Assembly: GCF_029952445.1 (NCBI RefSeq)
Contig: NZ_JAQPPK010000021.1
Span: 1-64,000 of the forward strand
DNA: 64,000 nt
Direction of reading: 5' to 3'
DNA from: Paenarthrobacter nitroguajacolicus
GTDB lineage: Bacteria; Actinomycetota; Actinomycetes; Actinomycetales; Micrococcaceae
Part shown: positions 16,577 through 26,090 of the stretch, piece after piece
Position numbering within the stretch: position 1 is the first letter of the stretch
Layout of the letters: each line of letters begins with the position of its first letter
Notes under the pieces: model-generated
Seen by the model: the letters and a program-made list of their open reading frames with translations, nothing else
The model's database searches: none
Told to the model about the DNA's origin: nothing
Made by a program: the position numbers and the translations under genes

Positions 16577-18135
16577 GCTGCTGCCTCCGTGGTGTTTGCA
16601 AGGAGGCTGGCGCCGGTCCTGCGGATGAATTCGATGATTTCGCGGATGTCCCTCAGGGACGCTTCGGCATTGAGGAGGGTGAATTTGAGGTAGTGCCGCC
16701 CAGCCACCTTGGTGCCGGCAACGACTGCTTCACCCGAGGCGAAGATGGCGGCGCGGATGGCCGGATTGAGGGCGTCGGCGGAGTCTTCGTCGAGCTTTAC
16801 GCCATCAAGCTCCGGGCGGTAGCGGAAGACGAGTGTGCTGAGCTGCGGTGCGGCGGCAAGCTCGAAGTCCGCGTCATCGGCGAGCAACGACCCCACGCGG
16901 TCCGTCAGGTCAATCGCCTCGTCGAAGAGTGCTCCAATGGCGTCGGCGCCCATGATGCGCAACGTGAGCCACAGTTTCAGGGCATCGAAGCGGCGGGTGG
17001 TCTGGATGCTCTTGTCCACCTGGTTCGGGATCTCGGCCTTCGCGGCGCTCTCCGGGTTCAGGTAGTCGGCGTAGTAGGTGACGTGCCCCATCATGGAGCC
17101 ATTGCGCACCAGAACTGCGCTGGAACTGACAGGCTGGAAGAACGTCTTGTGGAAGTCAACCGTGACCGAATCGGCCAAGCGGATGCCGTCCAGGAGGTGG
17201 CGGTACCGTCCGGAAACCAGCAGGCCTCCCCCGTAGGCTGCGTCCACATGGAGCCAGGAGTCGTAAGCGCGGACCAGCGCGGCGAGCTCGGAGAGCGGGT
17301 CAACCGAACCGAAGTCGGTGGTCCCGGCGGTGGCCACCACCGCCATGGGCACCAGGCCGGCGTCGTGCGCTTCAGCCAAAGCAGCCGCGAGGGCGGTGGG
17401 GTCCATGCGGTGGTCTTCCGAGGTGGGCACCGCAATTACGGCGTCGAAGCCGAGGCCCAGCATGGATGCCGACTTCTGGATGCTGAAGTGGCTGTCCACG
17501 GAGGTGAAGATCCGGAGGCGGTCCAGCAGGTGCGGAAGGCGGGCCTCGCCGTTCGATGCCCGAAGCTTGGCCACCGCATGGTTGCGGGCAATCAACAGCG
17601 CCTGGAAGTTGGATTGGCTGCCACCTGAGGTGAACACACCGTCGGCCTCTGCGCCGAAGCCGATACGCTCCGCAGTCCAGTCGATAAGCCGGCGTTCGAT
17701 CATGGTGGCGCCCGCGCTCTGGTCCCACGTATCCATGGACGAGTTCACGGCGGAAAGCACGGCTTCGCCCACCAGTGCGGGGATCACCACCGGGCAATTC
17801 AGGTGTGCGGCATAGCGGGAATCGTGGAAGTAGATCGCATCCCTGAGGTAGAGCTCGTCCAGTTCTTCAAGTGCCGCGGCGGTGTCCGGCAAGGGACGGT
17901 CGAGGTCGACGGCGCCAACGCGGGCCTTCAGCTCTGAATGCCCGACGCCGGTGAAAGGTTGGGCGGTCCGCTGGACCTTGGTGGAGACGGCGTTGACTCC
18001 CTGGAGGACCTGGGCCACGTAGCTTGGCGAATTGCGGGCGTTGAACAGCTGGTTGGTGGCAGCGAGGGCCAGTTCCACTTTGGAACCAAAATCAGGCTCC
18101 TGGGCGATCCGCTCTTCGACACTAGGTGACGTCAC
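16573..18135 (-). CDS. desA: PLP-dependent lysine decarboxylase of siderophore synthesis (DesA-like)
   Basis: About 520 aa from GTG 18135, chosen because GGAAGGAAG lies just upstream; ATG 18168 is an alternative that would overlap the iron box. It belongs to the group II decarboxylases (DDC fold). HVDAAYGGG has the PLP-binding Asp, and DFHKTFFQPVSSSAVLV carries the PLP lysine. In desferrioxamine synthesis this enzyme makes cadaverine from lysine. It is the first gene of desABCD and is followed by desB with a 4-base overlap. Confidence 0.92.
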   Translation of the reverse strand: MTSPSVEERIAQEPDFGSKVELALAATNQLFNARNSPSYVAQVLQGVNAVSTKVQRTAQPFTGVGHSELKARVGAVDLDRPLPDTAAALEELDELYLRDAIYFHDSRYAAHLNCPVVIPALVGEAVLSAVNSSMDTWDQSAGATMIERRLIDWTAERIGFGAEADGVFTSGGSQSNFQALLIARNHAVAKLRASNGEARLPHLLDRLRIFTSVDSHFSIQKSASMLGLGFDAVIAVPTSEDHRMDPTALAAALAEAHDAGLVPMAVVATAGTTDFGSVDPLSELAALVRAYDSWLHVDAAYGGGLLVSGRYRHLLDGIRLADSVTVDFHKTFFQPVSSSAVLVRNGSMMGHVTYYADYLNPESAAKAEIPNQVDKSIQTTRRFDALKLWLTLRIMGADAIGALFDEAIDLTDRVGSLLADDADFELAAAPQLSTLVFRYRPELDGVKLDEDSADALNPAIRAAIFASGEAVVAGTKVAGRHYLKFTLLNAEASLRDIREIIEFIRRTGASLLANTTEAAA

Positions 18136-18167
18136 GTCAGCTTCCTTCCGTTTGCGTTGGGGCTTCA

Positions 18168-18205
18168 TTAGCAAGGTAAGCCTTACTTAGGTAAGCCTTT
18201 CCGTC
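18168..18205 (-). promoter_or_regulatory. Paired iron boxes (IdeR/DmdR-type operators) of the siderophore operon
   Basis: Two overlapping copies of a TTAGGTAAG.CT-type site are present: 18168-18186 (centre AAGGTAAGCCTTACTT) and 18187-18205 (TTAGGTAAGCC). They resemble the DtxR/IdeR consensus TTAGGTTAGGCTAACCTAA, matching best in the central AGGCT/AGCCT. Position just upstream of desA fits repression when iron is plentiful. Confidence 0.75.
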
Positions 18206-18419
18206 AAACTTTTGTGACCTAATTCGCTTGGAAGGCGGTATCCGGGGTCTTGGACGGCTCGACAGCCGTCATTGACTTTTCCTCCGGGGGCTTGGAAGGC
18301 AAAATACGGCCGCGCTCTTTGCCGGAGACTGAACTTTCCGGCCAGTGCCCAGCCGTCACGGAGCCTTGACCGGGCAGGAGTAGAGTGCAGGAAAAGAACA
18401 GTCTGCGGCTGGGGGCCAC

Positions 18420-18809
18420 ATGAAAGACCACGTTCACGAGCGGATCGGTTTCCGCGAAATCGACGAGCACGGCAATTCCGTGCAAGCAATCAGCCCGCAC
18501 GTTCCTGAGGCCATTGACCGGCCCGGTAAGCGCCTGTCGGTGAACCCGTTCATCATTGCCCTCTGGGTCCTGGACGCCGGGCTGTTGTGGGTGGGGTTGT
18601 GGGCCGTGGCCACCGCTGCCGGGGCCATGACCTCGCCGATTCCCCATTTGACGCCCGAGAGCGCCCAGTTCACATACATGATGTTGTCGAACGCGCCCTA
18701 CGCCCTCCTGGCGGCCGTGCTCATCATGGCGGGACTGTTGTTCTGGCACGCCGCACGATGGCAAAGGAAGCGCATGGCTGGAGAACAGTCGCCCCCAGCA
18801 CGCACTTGA
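18420..18809 (+). CDS. Small two-span membrane protein
   Basis: 129 aa. A soluble N-terminus of about 40 residues is followed by two membrane helices, FIIALWVLDAGLLWVGLWAV (about 44-63) and YALLAAVLIMAGLLFWHAA (about 93-111), and then a basic tail WQRKRM. I do not recognise a family. It is divergent from desA but has no visible link to iron. Confidence 0.55.
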   Translation: MKDHVHERIGFREIDEHGNSVQAISPHVPEAIDRPGKRLSVNPFIIALWVLDAGLLWVGLWAVATAAGAMTSPIPHLTPESAQFTYMMLSNAPYALLAAVLIMAGLLFWHAARWQRKRMAGEQSPPART

Positions 18810-18842
18810 TGTCGGTGGCGGTTTTTGTCACTTCGCCACTGG

Positions 18843-21755
18843 CTACCCAGAACGCTTGCGGCCTCCAGCGAGGAACAGGAACAGACCCGTGCCAACTATC
18901 AGAAGGCTTATGGGCAGTACGGTGAGGACAACACCGGTGGTGGCCAATGACCCGCCCGAGTGACCCGTGACCGACGGCATGGCTGGCGGGAAGGTCACAA
19001 CAGCGGTTGCATGTGGTGTGCCCAGAGGCGGTCCATTGGGAGGAGTGCCGCTTGCAGTAGCCGTGTTCGCCACCTTCCCTGCGCTGATGTCCGCCTGGGT
19101 GATCGCGTATGTTGCCGTAGCCGTCACTGTCTGTCCGGGCAGCAGGATCCCTGCAGCACCGGGCCAGGTATAAACCAAGGCCGTCAGTCCGGGCATGGGA
19201 TCGTTGACCGCAACGCCCTTGAGTGGAACACTCCCGGTGTTCTTGATCGTGAACGCGTAAATGATGGGGTCACCCACCTCGGTGGGGTCGCCTACCGCTG
19301 AAGCATCCGCCTTCTTGGTGAACTGAAGTCCTGCTGCCGGGGTCAACGGGGTATCCGTTCTCCCCGGAGGAGGCGTGACCGACGGACCGGTGGGCGGAGT
19401 CCCCGTGGTGGTGGCCGAGTTGGCAACGTGACCGGCGTCGATGTCCGCCTGGGTAATCGCGTACGTTGCCGTAGCCGTCACCGCCTGTCCGGGTTGCAGG
19501 GTTCCTGCAGCCGCGGGCCAGGTGTAGCTCAGGGCCGAGAGGCCAGTCAGGGGGTCGTCGACGGAGACGTTGGTCAGCGCGACGTTGCCGGTGTTCTTCG
19601 CTGTGAACGTGTACGTGATCTTGTCCCCGACCTTGGACGGCGACTGGACAGCGGAAGCGTTGGCCGTCTTGGTGAACTCCATGCCCGGAGCAGGGGTCAA
19701 CGGAGTATCCGTTTCGCCCGGAGGAGGCGTTACCGGCGGACCGGTGGGCGGGGTACCCGTGGTGGTGGCCGAGTTGGCAACATGACCGGCGTCGATATCT
19801 GCCTGCGTAATGGCGTACGTTGCCGTAGCGGTGACGGTCTGGCCGGGGAGCAACTCGCCCGGACTGCCGGGCCAGACGTAGACCAAAGCCGAGAGGCCGG
19901 CCAGTGGATCCGTGATGGAAACGTTCCTTAGCGTGACGTTGCCCGTGTTCCTGGCTGAGAAGGTGTACGTGATTTTGTCGCCGGACATGCTGGGGTTCTG
20001 AACGGCGGAGGCATCCGCCGTCTTGGTGAACTCCAACCGTGAAACAGGCTTTGCGGTATTGGTCAGAACGCAGCTGATGTCCGCACCGGGAACAGGAGTC
20101 AGGGCCAAAGGCTGATCGAGCGCAACTCCCGAAGGAAGCCCGGGCTGCAAACCGTTGGCGTCCGTGCAAGTGATTGATTTGTCATAATCAGCCAGGTTGG
20201 CAGCGGATTCCGTCAGGTAGTACGTGCTGGAGGTGTCGGCAATGTACTTACCGGTGACGCCAGTACCTGCCGTAATCGTTGATCCGGTTCCTGCAGTGGT
20301 GGAGTTGGCGGTGTTGTTGACCACAGGTCCCGTTGCCGAGCCTGAGCGGATCTCAGTGGTGAACTGGTCCGAATCAACCAGTCGGGGAGCATCCAGGGCC
20401 TTGCTCAACTGAATGCGTGGAGCCTTGACCATCAAGGTTGCGTTCGCCGGAGGGTTGAGGTTGCTCACGATGTTCGCTGGACCGTTGACATAACTACCCT
20501 CGGTGTCCGAGGTGACATCCACGGTGATGGTGCAGGAGGCCATGCCCTTGGCCAGGTCGCCGCCGGTAACTGATACAACATTGCTGCCCGGAGCTGCGGT
20601 GGTGGCCAGCGGATTCCCGGCTGACTGGATGCAAGTGCCACCGATGTTCGGCGTGCCGGCTATTTTCAGTCCGGCAGGCAGGGTGTCAGTGACGGACCAG
20701 TCGTTCTTCGCGTTGAGTTCGCTGGTATTGGTAACCGTCAGCGTCAGAGTGGACGCCTGGCCCGGGCCGATCAACGATGGCGAAAACGACTTGTCCAACT
20801 GGGGCGTGACATCCACCAGGCGTACGTTGTCGAAAGCTCCATCGTTGCCGTTGGAGGTGCCGTTGTTGTTCCACATCTCAAGTCCCAAAGAGCCGCCCGT
20901 TGACTGGAAGGCCTGGTCAGTGAGCATGGAAGTGATGTTGACCGTCTTGGTGATTGTGCCGAAAGAACCACCGACGTTGCTTGTGACCTGCTGCTGGTAG
21001 GCCTGGACGTTGGGGTCGGATGTCGGCTGGCAGCCGTTCAGCGGGTCCCCGATGGGAGTCACAGTTCCGCCGGCGTCGATACGCGCGAATTGGTAGGACG
21101 GGTCCGACGCTCCCCCGAAGCAGTTCATGTACGCCGCATCCACGCCGAAGGTGTAATAGTGGCCTGCGGTAGTTGCCAGTGGATTGGCCGTCTTGAACAT
21201 CACACCGTTACTTGGTCCCGCGGGGAGAGTTGCGCAAAAGCCGCCGGCCGTATCGGTGGAAAGGCACTCCGTGTAGGAGCTGGTTACGTGGTTGGTATCG
21301 GGCGACGTTGGCGTGAATTGCTGTCCCATGGCCTTGGCCAACATACGCAGGTGCTGATAGCTGCGGCGTGTTCCGACGTCGGCGCAGCGATTCTCGGTAC
21401 CCGATCCCGCTGCACCTGAAGCGGCCCACGGGGGCGTATCGGTGTTGTCATAGCTCAGGATGACGCCATTGCAGCGGACCCCATCAATCCATAGCGGGGA
21501 ACCGGTGTACGTTTGCCCCGTAGCACCCTCGTACGTGGTGGAGCCGGGCACCGAGTAGGACTGTGCCCCAAGCGCGGTGTTATCTGTGCCGTTTTCGAAG
21601 TCTTCATTGAAAACGACGGTGCCAGGCTGGGTGACGCCTGGCGACCCGGATACGGTTGCCAGGGACTGTGGGGCCGAGGCCGTGCCCACCCCCAAGGAGA
21701 TTAACGCCGTAGCGAGTAGACCCGCCAACAGTTTCCGTGGACGTGCATGTTTCAT
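18843..21755 (-). CDS. Secreted, sortase-anchored surface protein with three DUF11-type repeats
   Basis: 970 aa from ATG 21755, which gives a clean signal peptide ([20 protein letters not shown]). Residues about 40-330 form an Asp/Gly/Cys-bearing beta domain like those of large secreted actinobacterial adhesins. Two Ig-like domains follow, and then three near-identical 118-residue repeats starting [26 protein letters not shown] and [13 protein letters not shown]. The end is LATTG, a hydrophobic helix and RKRSG, a cell-wall sorting signal of the LAxTG (class E sortase) type. No sortase is nearby. It lies 136 bases downstream of the membrane-anchored sigma factor on the same strand. Confidence 0.82.
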   Translation of the reverse strand: MKHARPRKLLAGLLATALISLGVGTASAPQSLATVSGSPGVTQPGTVVFNEDFENGTDNTALGAQSYSVPGSTTYEGATGQTYTGSPLWIDGVRCNGVILSYDNTDTPPWAASGAAGSGTENRCADVGTRRSYQHLRMLAKAMGQQFTPTSPDTNHVTSSYTECLSTDTAGGFCATLPAGPSNGVMFKTANPLATTAGHYYTFGVDAAYMNCFGGASDPSYQFARIDAGGTVTPIGDPLNGCQPTSDPNVQAYQQQVTSNVGGSFGTITKTVNITSMLTDQAFQSTGGSLGLEMWNNNGTSNGNDGAFDNVRLVDVTPQLDKSFSPSLIGPGQASTLTLTVTNTSELNAKNDWSVTDTLPAGLKIAGTPNIGGTCIQSAGNPLATTAAPGSNVVSVTGGDLAKGMASCTITVDVTSDTEGSYVNGPANIVSNLNPPANATLMVKAPRIQLSKALDAPRLVDSDQFTTEIRSGSATGPVVNNTANSTTAGTGSTITAGTGVTGKYIADTSSTYYLTESAANLADYDKSITCTDANGLQPGLPSGVALDQPLALTPVPGADISCVLTNTAKPVSRLEFTKTADASAVQNPSMSGDKITYTFSARNTGNVTLRNVSITDPLAGLSALVYVWPGSPGELLPGQTVTATATYAITQADIDAGHVANSATTTGTPPTGPPVTPPPGETDTPLTPAPGMEFTKTANASAVQSPSKVGDKITYTFTAKNTGNVALTNVSVDDPLTGLSALSYTWPAAAGTLQPGQAVTATATYAITQADIDAGHVANSATTTGTPPTGPSVTPPPGRTDTPLTPAAGLQFTKKADASAVGDPTEVGDPIIYAFTIKNTGSVPLKGVAVNDPMPGLTALVYTWPGAAGILLPGQTVTATATYAITQADISAGKVANTATASGTPPNGPPLGTPHATAVVTFPPAMPSVTGHSGGSLATTGVVLTVLPISLLIVGTGLFLFLAGGRKRSG
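18980..20033 (-). repeat. Three tandem 354-bp coding repeats
   Basis: The unit boundaries at 20033, 19679 and 19325 are exactly 354 bases (118 codons) apart. Copies 1 and 2 are nearly identical over [20 protein letters not shown] and the Pro-rich linker; copy 3 is more diverged and truncated. Such repeats can expand or shrink by recombination and change the protein's length. Confidence 0.75.
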
Positions 21756-21891
21756 TGATTCTCTTGCCTGTGATAGCTGCAATTCGTGAGGGAAAAACGT
21801 GGCCGACATTTGAGAATCGACAAAGCACAAAGATCCTCAAAGCCTTAGTGGCGGCAATGCCCGATTCGTGACGCGAAATCAGAAAGAATTT

Positions 21892-23502
21892 TTAATGGAA
21901 CGTATTGATGAACGACTTTGGCACGATCCCTTGGCCGGCGAACTGGTAGTCCAACGTTCCACTCTCCATGTCCTCGGGCAGCGTCACCGCCAGGTTGAAC
22001 GTCAGCTGGCTTTGGTCCATCGCTTCCGTGGCGCAACGGATCTGCTGTGCTTCCGTGGCGCTGCAGTCCCATCCAGCCGGCGCCAGGGTCTTCCCCGGAA
22101 TGAAGGTAATGCCAGCGGGCAGGCCAAAGATCACCTCGCCCGAAGTGGGGGAACCTTCGCCGCCCAGGGAGAACTGGACCTGAAGGTCGCGCTCAAGGGG
22201 ACCCTGCCCCTGAGCGGCCGTGAACACTGCCTCAACCGTTTGAGTCAGGGGTGCCGTAGAAGCTGAAGCCTGTGGCGCCGTCGTCGAATAGGTGAAACCA
22301 GGGTCAACCACAACGGCGTTTCTTCCTGGGGGCGCTTGCGGCGGAACCACGGCTGCGGGGGTTTGGCTCGCAGGCGGGGCGGGCAGCACCGAAGGGGCAG
22401 CCACCGGGAGTGGGGGCGCGGCTGAGGTAGTTGGTTCAGGCGCAGGGCTGGTGGTGGGGACCGGCGGCGCTGTTTCCTTGATAGCCGGGACGCTGGCCGG
22501 AGATTCGGCAACCACCACCGAACCTGGAGCGGCGCCCGGCTGCAGGAACAAGGTGAGGGCTCCTGCAAGAGCTCCGACGCCCACCACCAGGGCTGCCACG
22601 ATTTTCCATGCCTGGCTGATTCCGTGGAGGCCGGCAACGGCAGCCTTGCCTGAAGCAGCTGCGCCTCCCGCGCCCGGCCAGCCAACCACCGCGGCAGCCG
22701 CCGGTGTGAAAGTAACTCCCGCGACCAAGGGGAAGAGGATGGCGCGCATGCCGCCTTGGACATCGTTGAGTTCCACCAACAAGGCCATGCACTTGGCGCA
22801 CGTTGCCAAGTGGGCATCCACTTTTTCCGTGGAGGTGCGCTTGAGGGCATTGCGCACATACTTGCCGAGCTGGCTGGCGTATTCGTCGCAGGCTTGGTCA
22901 ACGCTGCTGCTGATGTGGTGCTGCAGATACGCCTGGCGCAATCCTTCCCTGGCCCGGATGGCCAAGGAAGAGACACCGTTGGGAGTCAGGCCCACCAAAG
23001 GAGCAACAGCGGCCGGCTTCAAGCCTTCGACATCAAGGTGGAACAGCACGGCCTGCCAACGCTCCGGCAACGATTTGAAGGCTTGCGCCATGATGCTCGA
23101 CTCAAGATCGCCAACCAGGTGGTCGTCATCGTGGACGGCGGCGTCCAGGATGGCGTCGTCGGCCGCGGTCTGAATGAGCCTGGCCTTCCGATTGCGTTCA
23201 TGCGCTGTACGCCGCACAACGGTCAGGAGGTACGAACGAAAAAACTCCTTGGGCCCCTTGCCGTCCTTCAAGGACTGGAAGATGGATGCAAAGGCTTCGG
23301 CAACGACGTCATCGGCATCGCTCGGGTTATCTGACTGTGTGCGCGCAACGTAATAGGCGATCTGCACGTGCCGCTTATAGAGGGTGTCGAAAGCGTCCGT
23401 GACACCCTCGCGAACGAGGTTAAGGATATGGGGATCGCTGTCGTTTCCGGCAGCCAAAGTTGGGGACGCCCCACCGGCCCCGGCCACTATTACTTGATCC
23501 AT
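21892..23502 (-). CDS. Membrane-anchored ECF sigma factor with zinc-finger anti-sigma module and extracellular beta domain
   Basis: 536 aa from ATG 23502. Sigma region 2 spans about residues 36-105 (DADDVVAEAFASIFQSLKD) and region 4 about 138-190 (LPERWQAVLFHLDVEGLKPA). A zinc motif H231-x3-C235-x2-C238 follows, then a membrane helix at 300-321, a Pro/Ala/Ser-rich spacer of about 80 residues, and a beta-rich domain at about 425-536 with one Cys pair (WDCSATEAQQIRC). This fuses sigma factor, anti-sigma and sensor, as in the few ECF groups with C-terminal extensions. The surface-protein gene follows directly and is a likely target. Release probably needs proteolysis. Confidence 0.8.
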   Translation of the reverse strand: MDQVIVAGAGGASPTLAAGNDSDPHILNLVREGVTDAFDTLYKRHVQIAYYVARTQSDNPSDADDVVAEAFASIFQSLKDGKGPKEFFRSYLLTVVRRTAHERNRKARLIQTAADDAILDAAVHDDDHLVGDLESSIMAQAFKSLPERWQAVLFHLDVEGLKPAAVAPLVGLTPNGVSSLAIRAREGLRQAYLQHHISSSVDQACDEYASQLGKYVRNALKRTSTEKVDAHLATCAKCMALLVELNDVQGGMRAILFPLVAGVTFTPAAAAVVGWPGAGGAAASGKAAVAGLHGISQAWKIVAALVVGVGALAGALTLFLQPGAAPGSVVVAESPASVPAIKETAPPVPTTSPAPEPTTSAAPPLPVAAPSVLPAPPASQTPAAVVPPQAPPGRNAVVVDPGFTYSTTAPQASASTAPLTQTVEAVFTAAQGQGPLERDLQVQFSLGGEGSPTSGEVIFGLPAGITFIPGKTLAPAGWDCSATEAQQIRCATEAMDQSQLTFNLAVTLPEDMESGTLDYQFAGQGIVPKSFINTFH

Positions 23503-23622
23503 AAACAATAGTGTGTCATCAGATTGCGGCTTGACTTGAATCTCAGGGTACTTAGGACTATAAGGGCGAAAAGTTTCGTCGAATTAACGACATAAAACCG
23601 CCCCAACCGGCACTAACAATGC

Positions 23623-24276
23623 ATGAGGTTTCACAACTCCGGCCCGGCGCGGGGAATCACGCAATTCAAGGGACGGTCTTCTTTAGTCAGGGTGGCCCGT
23701 TCGACGCGCCCCGGGGCCGCAATACGCCTGCGAAGTGCGAAAACACCCGCTTCATCGGCCCGGCTTTATGGTTGCCGTGCGCTGGGCGGGCAACCGAAAT
23801 GCATCACGTTGATCCATGGCGCGGACAAGTCGACAGCGGTACCCGGGGAAACCGTGATCTTCACGGCATGGGTCGTGAATGAGTCCACGTGCCATCTTCG
23901 TAACATTCGTCTTATTCCGCGATCCTTCACCAACGAGGCCATGGAGCCACTGCTTTACACCTCCAGTCCGGACCGTCGCCACCTGTCCGTCGGCTCCCTG
24001 GCTCCGGGCGAAGGCGTGATGCGGAGTTTCTCCTATCGCGTCACGGAGGCTGACCATGTCCACGGCGGCAGCCTTGTCAGTGCCATGCAGGTCACCGCTT
24101 GGTGCCTGGGCCAGGAAGTCGTCGACGAACACGATGCCATCGTGGCACTCTCAGGGGCACGGCTCGATTGGCCTCCCCGGTCAGCGCGCCCAGGGCTGGG
24201 CTTCTGGACCTCGGCAACCGTCACGTCAGTATCGCCGCGTCGAAAACCACATTCACCCGGCGTTCGCGCCGACTGA
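23623..24276 (+). CDS. Probable DUF11-like beta-sandwich protein
   Basis: Up to 217 aa; the start is uncertain because the first 55 residues are Arg-rich and look non-coding. From about residue 60, AVPGETVIFTAWVVNESTCH, VGSLAPGEGVMRSFSYRVTE and GGSLVSAMQVTAWCLGQEVV follow the strand order of DUF11/Ig-like domains, which is the reason to accept it. No signal peptide is seen with this start. It is divergent from the sigma-factor gene, so it may belong to the same surface system. The frame could also be a decayed gene. Confidence 0.45.
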   Translation: MRFHNSGPARGITQFKGRSSLVRVARSTRPGAAIRLRSAKTPASSARLYGCRALGGQPKCITLIHGADKSTAVPGETVIFTAWVVNESTCHLRNIRLIPRSFTNEAMEPLLYTSSPDRRHLSVGSLAPGEGVMRSFSYRVTEADHVHGGSLVSAMQVTAWCLGQEVVDEHDAIVALSGARLDWPPRSARPGLGFWTSATVTSVSPRRKPHSPGVRAD

Positions 24277-24285
24277 TACCCGTGG

Positions 24286-24648
24286 CTAGTTGTTGTCCGC
24301 TTCCGATTCAACCGCGGGCTGTTCCTTGGGCCAGTCCACGTCCAGCTCGTAGCCTTCGTGTTTTTTCAAATACCCCGCAATGAACGGGCAGTGCGGGATG
24401 ATGCGCTTGCCCGAAGCCACGACGTCGTCCAGAGCAAAGTGCGCCAATACGTTGGCCAGGCCTTGGCCCTTGAACTGGGACCTCGTCTCGGTGTGAATGA
24501 AATCGATGTGGCCGGGCTTGTCCATGAACTGCGAAATCACCGCCAACTCACCGTCCACGTGAAGCTCGTAGCGGTGGAATTTGTCGTTGCGCACTGTAGT
24601 AACGCCGGGGCGGAACGACTCGGCCAGTGAATCCGTATTCTCGGTCAT
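24286..24648 (-). CDS. Small GNAT-like N-acetyltransferase (YjdJ-type)
   Basis: 120 aa from ATG 24648, which overlaps the stop of the acyltransferase gene (ATGA). FHRYELHVDGELAVISQF, IDFIHTETRSQFKGQGLANV (acetyl-CoA loop) and IIPHCPFIAGYLKKH are the hallmarks of the small YjdJ/NAT_SF group. The substrate is unknown. It is probably co-transcribed with the upstream membrane acyltransferase. Confidence 0.82.
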   Translation of the reverse strand: MTENTDSLAESFRPGVTTVRNDKFHRYELHVDGELAVISQFMDKPGHIDFIHTETRSQFKGQGLANVLAHFALDDVVASGKRIIPHCPFIAGYLKKHEGYELDVDWPKEQPAVESEADNN

Positions 24649-25988
24649 GATTCGAGATTGGCACGTAAATCGTGCGCTGGCAACGTGAGTCCCGGCGCCT
24701 CCGCGCGTTTCACTTGGGCCGGCGGCAGCACCGGCGTCGGAACCCTGCCCAGCAGCAGGACCGACAGTGCGAAGCAAGCCGCTCCCCCGCCCAGCAGGGC
24801 GAGCGTCAGGCCATTGAACGCGGCGTCCGCCACCGGAATAAAGACCACGACGGCGGCCGTCACCACCGCTACCCGCGCTGGGCCCCGTGCGTGGCTGGCC
24901 GCCATGGGGCGATCCTCAAGGCGACCGAAAATCAACACCACCGGGACAAGGAGTACCACTACCGCGAGGAAGACGGGTATTCGCGCCCACCACCACTCAG
25001 CCGTTTCCGCCATGGACTTGGGGACATCCGTGAGCAACAACAGCCCGGACATGCCAACCAGGACGGGAAGATGCCACAAATACACGGTCATGGAGCGGCG
25101 CCCTGCCACGGCAATCACCGCGCGGATCCAGCGGACTTCAGCGAGCCACCGCACGCCGGGGGCCAGAAGCTGCAGTGTCGCCGTCTGCGAGATACCCAGA
25201 AGGAGCAGGCACAGATTGGGTGGATTGATGTTGACCACCATGTTGCCCGGGTACACCCCGACGCCAGTGACGAGCCCCAACAGGAGGTTGTTGGAGACAA
25301 TGGCACCCACCAGCCACGTGCGGCTGCGGTGCTCGAAAAAGCCATCGGCCTTGAAGAAGCCCAGCTGCTGGACCGCGCACCACACGAAGACCATGTTGGT
25401 GAAGGCGAGTACCGGAACAGCCCCGCGGAGGGAGTCGATGGAGATGATCGAAACCACCAGCGCCGCGAATGTCAGCAGCGGCGCACGTTCATGGAATCTT
25501 GCCATCAACGGGATGCTGAGCTGGGCCGTGAGGTACGCGGCGAGGAACCACAGCGGCATCGCAGCCCCGGCAGTCATCAGTTGGATGACTTGCGGGTGGA
25601 CGCCCAGGAGCAACGCGATCCACAGCCCTCCCCACATGAAGGCAAGCAGGGCCATAGCCGGGCGTACCAGGCGCAGAAGGCGAAGCTGGGCGAAGTCGAA
25701 CCCGGTCCCGCCCGCTGCCTTCAAGCGGCGCCACGACTGGAGTCCGGTGACGCCGCCCAGAACAAAGAACAGGGGAACGATCATCAGCAACCAGAGCACA
25801 GGCGTGAACCACCCCTGTTCCATGAGCACGTTCCGGGTATCGACTGTCCCGTCCTTGTGCAGGACAGGGCTCACCATCATGCAATGGGCGGCCACCACCA
25901 GGAGCAGGCAGGTGAAACGGACAAGGTCGATCGCCGGATCCCTCTGCGCAGCCGTTGGGCTGATCGCAGGAAACGCATCCCGCTCCAT
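24645..25988 (-). CDS. Membrane acyltransferase (acyltransferase 3 family, OafA-like)
   Basis: 447 aa with about ten membrane spans. AIDLVRFTCLLLVVAAHCMM near residue 19 carries the catalytic His of the family, FFVLGGVTGLQSWRRL is the second conserved block, and MTVYLWHLPVLVG is the third. These proteins acetylate or acylate cell-envelope sugars or small molecules. The target is unknown. Confidence 0.82.
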   Translation of the reverse strand: MERDAFPAISPTAAQRDPAIDLVRFTCLLLVVAAHCMMVSPVLHKDGTVDTRNVLMEQGWFTPVLWLLMIVPLFFVLGGVTGLQSWRRLKAAGGTGFDFAQLRLLRLVRPAMALLAFMWGGLWIALLLGVHPQVIQLMTAGAAMPLWFLAAYLTAQLSIPLMARFHERAPLLTFAALVVSIISIDSLRGAVPVLAFTNMVFVWCAVQQLGFFKADGFFEHRSRTWLVGAIVSNNLLLGLVTGVGVYPGNMVVNINPPNLCLLLLGISQTATLQLLAPGVRWLAEVRWIRAVIAVAGRRSMTVYLWHLPVLVGMSGLLLLTDVPKSMAETAEWWWARIPVFLAVVVLLVPVVLIFGRLEDRPMAASHARGPARVAVVTAAVVVFIPVADAAFNGLTLALLGGGAACFALSVLLLGRVPTPVLPPAQVKRAEAPGLTLPAHDLRANLES

Positions 25989-26090
25989 GGCTCTCCCTAC
26001 CAGGCAAGCACCCGGGTACTGACTCCCTGCGTGCTGACTCCATTGTCCGCCCGGGGAAGCAACGGAGCCAGCAGCGGGGCGCCCTGCTCG

